A DNA stretch of 64,000 nt from Labilithrix sp. (GTDB lineage Bacteria > Myxococcota > Polyangia > Polyangiales > Polyangiaceae): positions 38,816 to 102,815 of the forward strand of contig JAQBQL010000074.1 of assembly GCA_028287035.1 (NCBI GenBank), in the 5' to 3' direction. The notes under the pieces were generated by a model, which worked only from the letters and a program-made list of their open reading frames with translations, was not told the DNA's origin and did no database searches. The translations under genes were made by a program, and so were the position numbers. Positions 63,330 to 64,000 of this stretch are shown here, piece after piece; positions within the stretch are counted from its first letter, which is position 1; each line of letters starts with the position of its first letter.

Positions 63330-64000
63330 ATGGATCGCTTCGTTCGCTGCCCCCATTGCAAGATGCCGCACGATGCGGCCGAGCGCGTGTGTCCGACCAC
63401 CGGGCGGCGCATGCCCGTCGAGGCAGGCCAGGCGCCGCGGCCGCGCATGAGCGAGGTGCCGCCGCCCGAGCGCCGTCCCGAGCCGCTCGGCTTCGACCCC
63501 GCCAAGCATCGCATCGGTGAGGCGCCCCCGCCCGCGCACCGCCAGCACGCGACGAGCTCGGTGCCCATCACGCGGAGCCTCACCCAGGACCTCATCGGAC
63601 GCACCGTCGGCGAGCGCTACCTGATCCGCAGCATCCTCGGCGAGGGCGGCATGGGCATGGTCTACGAGGCCGAGCACACGGGCCTCGGCCGCTCCGTCGC
63701 CATCAAGGTGCTGAACCCGACGCAGGCGAAGAAGCGCGTCGCCGTGAAGCGCTTCCAGCAGGAAGCCCGAGCGGCCGGCGCCATCGGCCATCCGAACATC
63801 TGCGAGGTCTACGACCTCGGCCTCCTCGACGACGGTAGCCCCTACCTCGTCATGGAGAAGCTCGTCGGCACGACGCTCGCCGATCGCATCTCGCGCGAGG
63901 GCGGCCTCCCCTTCGACGAGATCGCGGACGTCATGATCCAGGTCCTCTCGGGCCTCATCGCGGCGCACGACAAGGGCATCGTCCATCGCGAAATCAAGCC
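63330..64000 (+). CDS. Ser/Thr protein kinase, N-terminal part (runs off the window)
   Basis: At least 223 aa. A zinc-ribbon-like N-terminus (CPHCKMPHDAAERVCPTTG) and a Pro/Arg-rich linker precede a kinase domain with GEGGMGMVYEAEH, VAIKVL and YLVMEKLVGTTL. The catalytic loop at the window edge reads HREIKP (GAA codon), so the proton-acceptor Asp of HRD is Glu. That would strongly lower or abolish activity unless it is a sequencing error. ATG 63330; a stretch of GGGGTGGCC repeats lies upstream. Confidence 0.88.
   Translation, partial: MDRFVRCPHCKMPHDAAERVCPTTGRRMPVEAGQAPRPRMSEVPPPERRPEPLGFDPAKHRIGEAPPPAHRQHATSSVPITRSLTQDLIGRTVGERYLIRSILGEGGMGMVYEAEHTGLGRSVAIKVLNPTQAKKRVAVKRFQQEARAAGAIGHPNICEVYDLGLLDDGSPYLVMEKLVGTTLADRISREGGLPFDEIADVMIQVLSGLIAAHDKGIVHREIK

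Noticed and set aside
60639..63986. Very long minus-strand open frame of over 1,100 codons covering comEC and beyond
   Set aside because: Arg/Pro-rich shadow frame caused by high GC3; comEC in the correct frame has all expected domains.

Overview
The window is very GC-rich and densely coded, with many ATGA/GTGA stop-start overlaps. It is rich in two-component, chemosensory and Ser/Thr-kinase genes, in bacterial-enhancer-binding (NtrC-type) regulators and in Cys- or FG-GAP-rich lipoproteins. This points to a myxobacterium (Myxococcota, most likely the Polyangia/Labilithrix side). No rRNA, ribosomal-protein cluster, CRISPR array or prophage is visible. The organism assignment is inference from content and style, not from a marker gene.

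Layout. 1-3551: a divergent envelope-stress module like E. coli zraP/zraSR, with a Spy/CpxP-like (LTxxQ) lipoprotein opposite a membrane histidine kinase and its NtrC-type regulator; a near-consensus sigma-54 promoter and a palindromic site lie between them. 3587-8062: small-molecule and redox enzymes (PaaI-type thioesterase, glutathione peroxidase, two SDRs, aldo/keto reductase) with a LysR regulator whose start abuts a perfect 25-bp palindrome. 8072-10204: beta-helix lipoprotein. 10215-21151: chemosensory region, all on the minus strand: receiver-CheX-like fusion, STAS, CheY, CheA, CheW, a CheR-CheD fusion, CheB, an MCP, then a RedB-like thioredoxin and a second MCP. 21753-24458: tRNA-Ser(UGA), then an odd tRNA-like gene (6-nt anticodon loop, genomically encoded CCA) 49 bp upstream of a 796-aa orphan protein with less GC-biased codon use; this is the best candidate for an undescribed system.

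24651-29548: miscellaneous accessory genes (DUF6544-like protein, epimerase and HxlR divergon, GST, DUF1554 lipoprotein, a myxobacterial domain fragment). 29593-34854: stress island (eRF1-like small protein, Zn-alcohol dehydrogenase, DnaK, triple-BON protein, glycine-zipper and small membrane proteins). 34893-41856: DUF2723 membrane protein, an IS200/RAYT-type transposase, homogentisate dioxygenase, pirin and LysR; a short sequence of the form TCCTGGGTTGTTG is concentrated here and recurs elsewhere. 42377-45946: four-gene signalling operon (histidine kinase, receiver-HDOD, receiver-kinase lacking the phospho-His). 46069-52523: GFA protein, Cys-rich lipoprotein and a coupled Ser/Thr kinase, FHA-AAA and FG-GAP cluster behind a candidate sigma-54 promoter. 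52577-64000: housekeeping and DNA-processing genes (rpoZ, methyltransferase, YggS, TPR protein, RarA, HTH, receiver, TPR, hpt, ComEC) and the start of another Ser/Thr kinase.

Regulatory logic visible from sequence: sigma-54 promoters next to NtrC/FHA-type activators, LysR and HxlR divergons with palindromic operators, and translationally coupled signalling operons.
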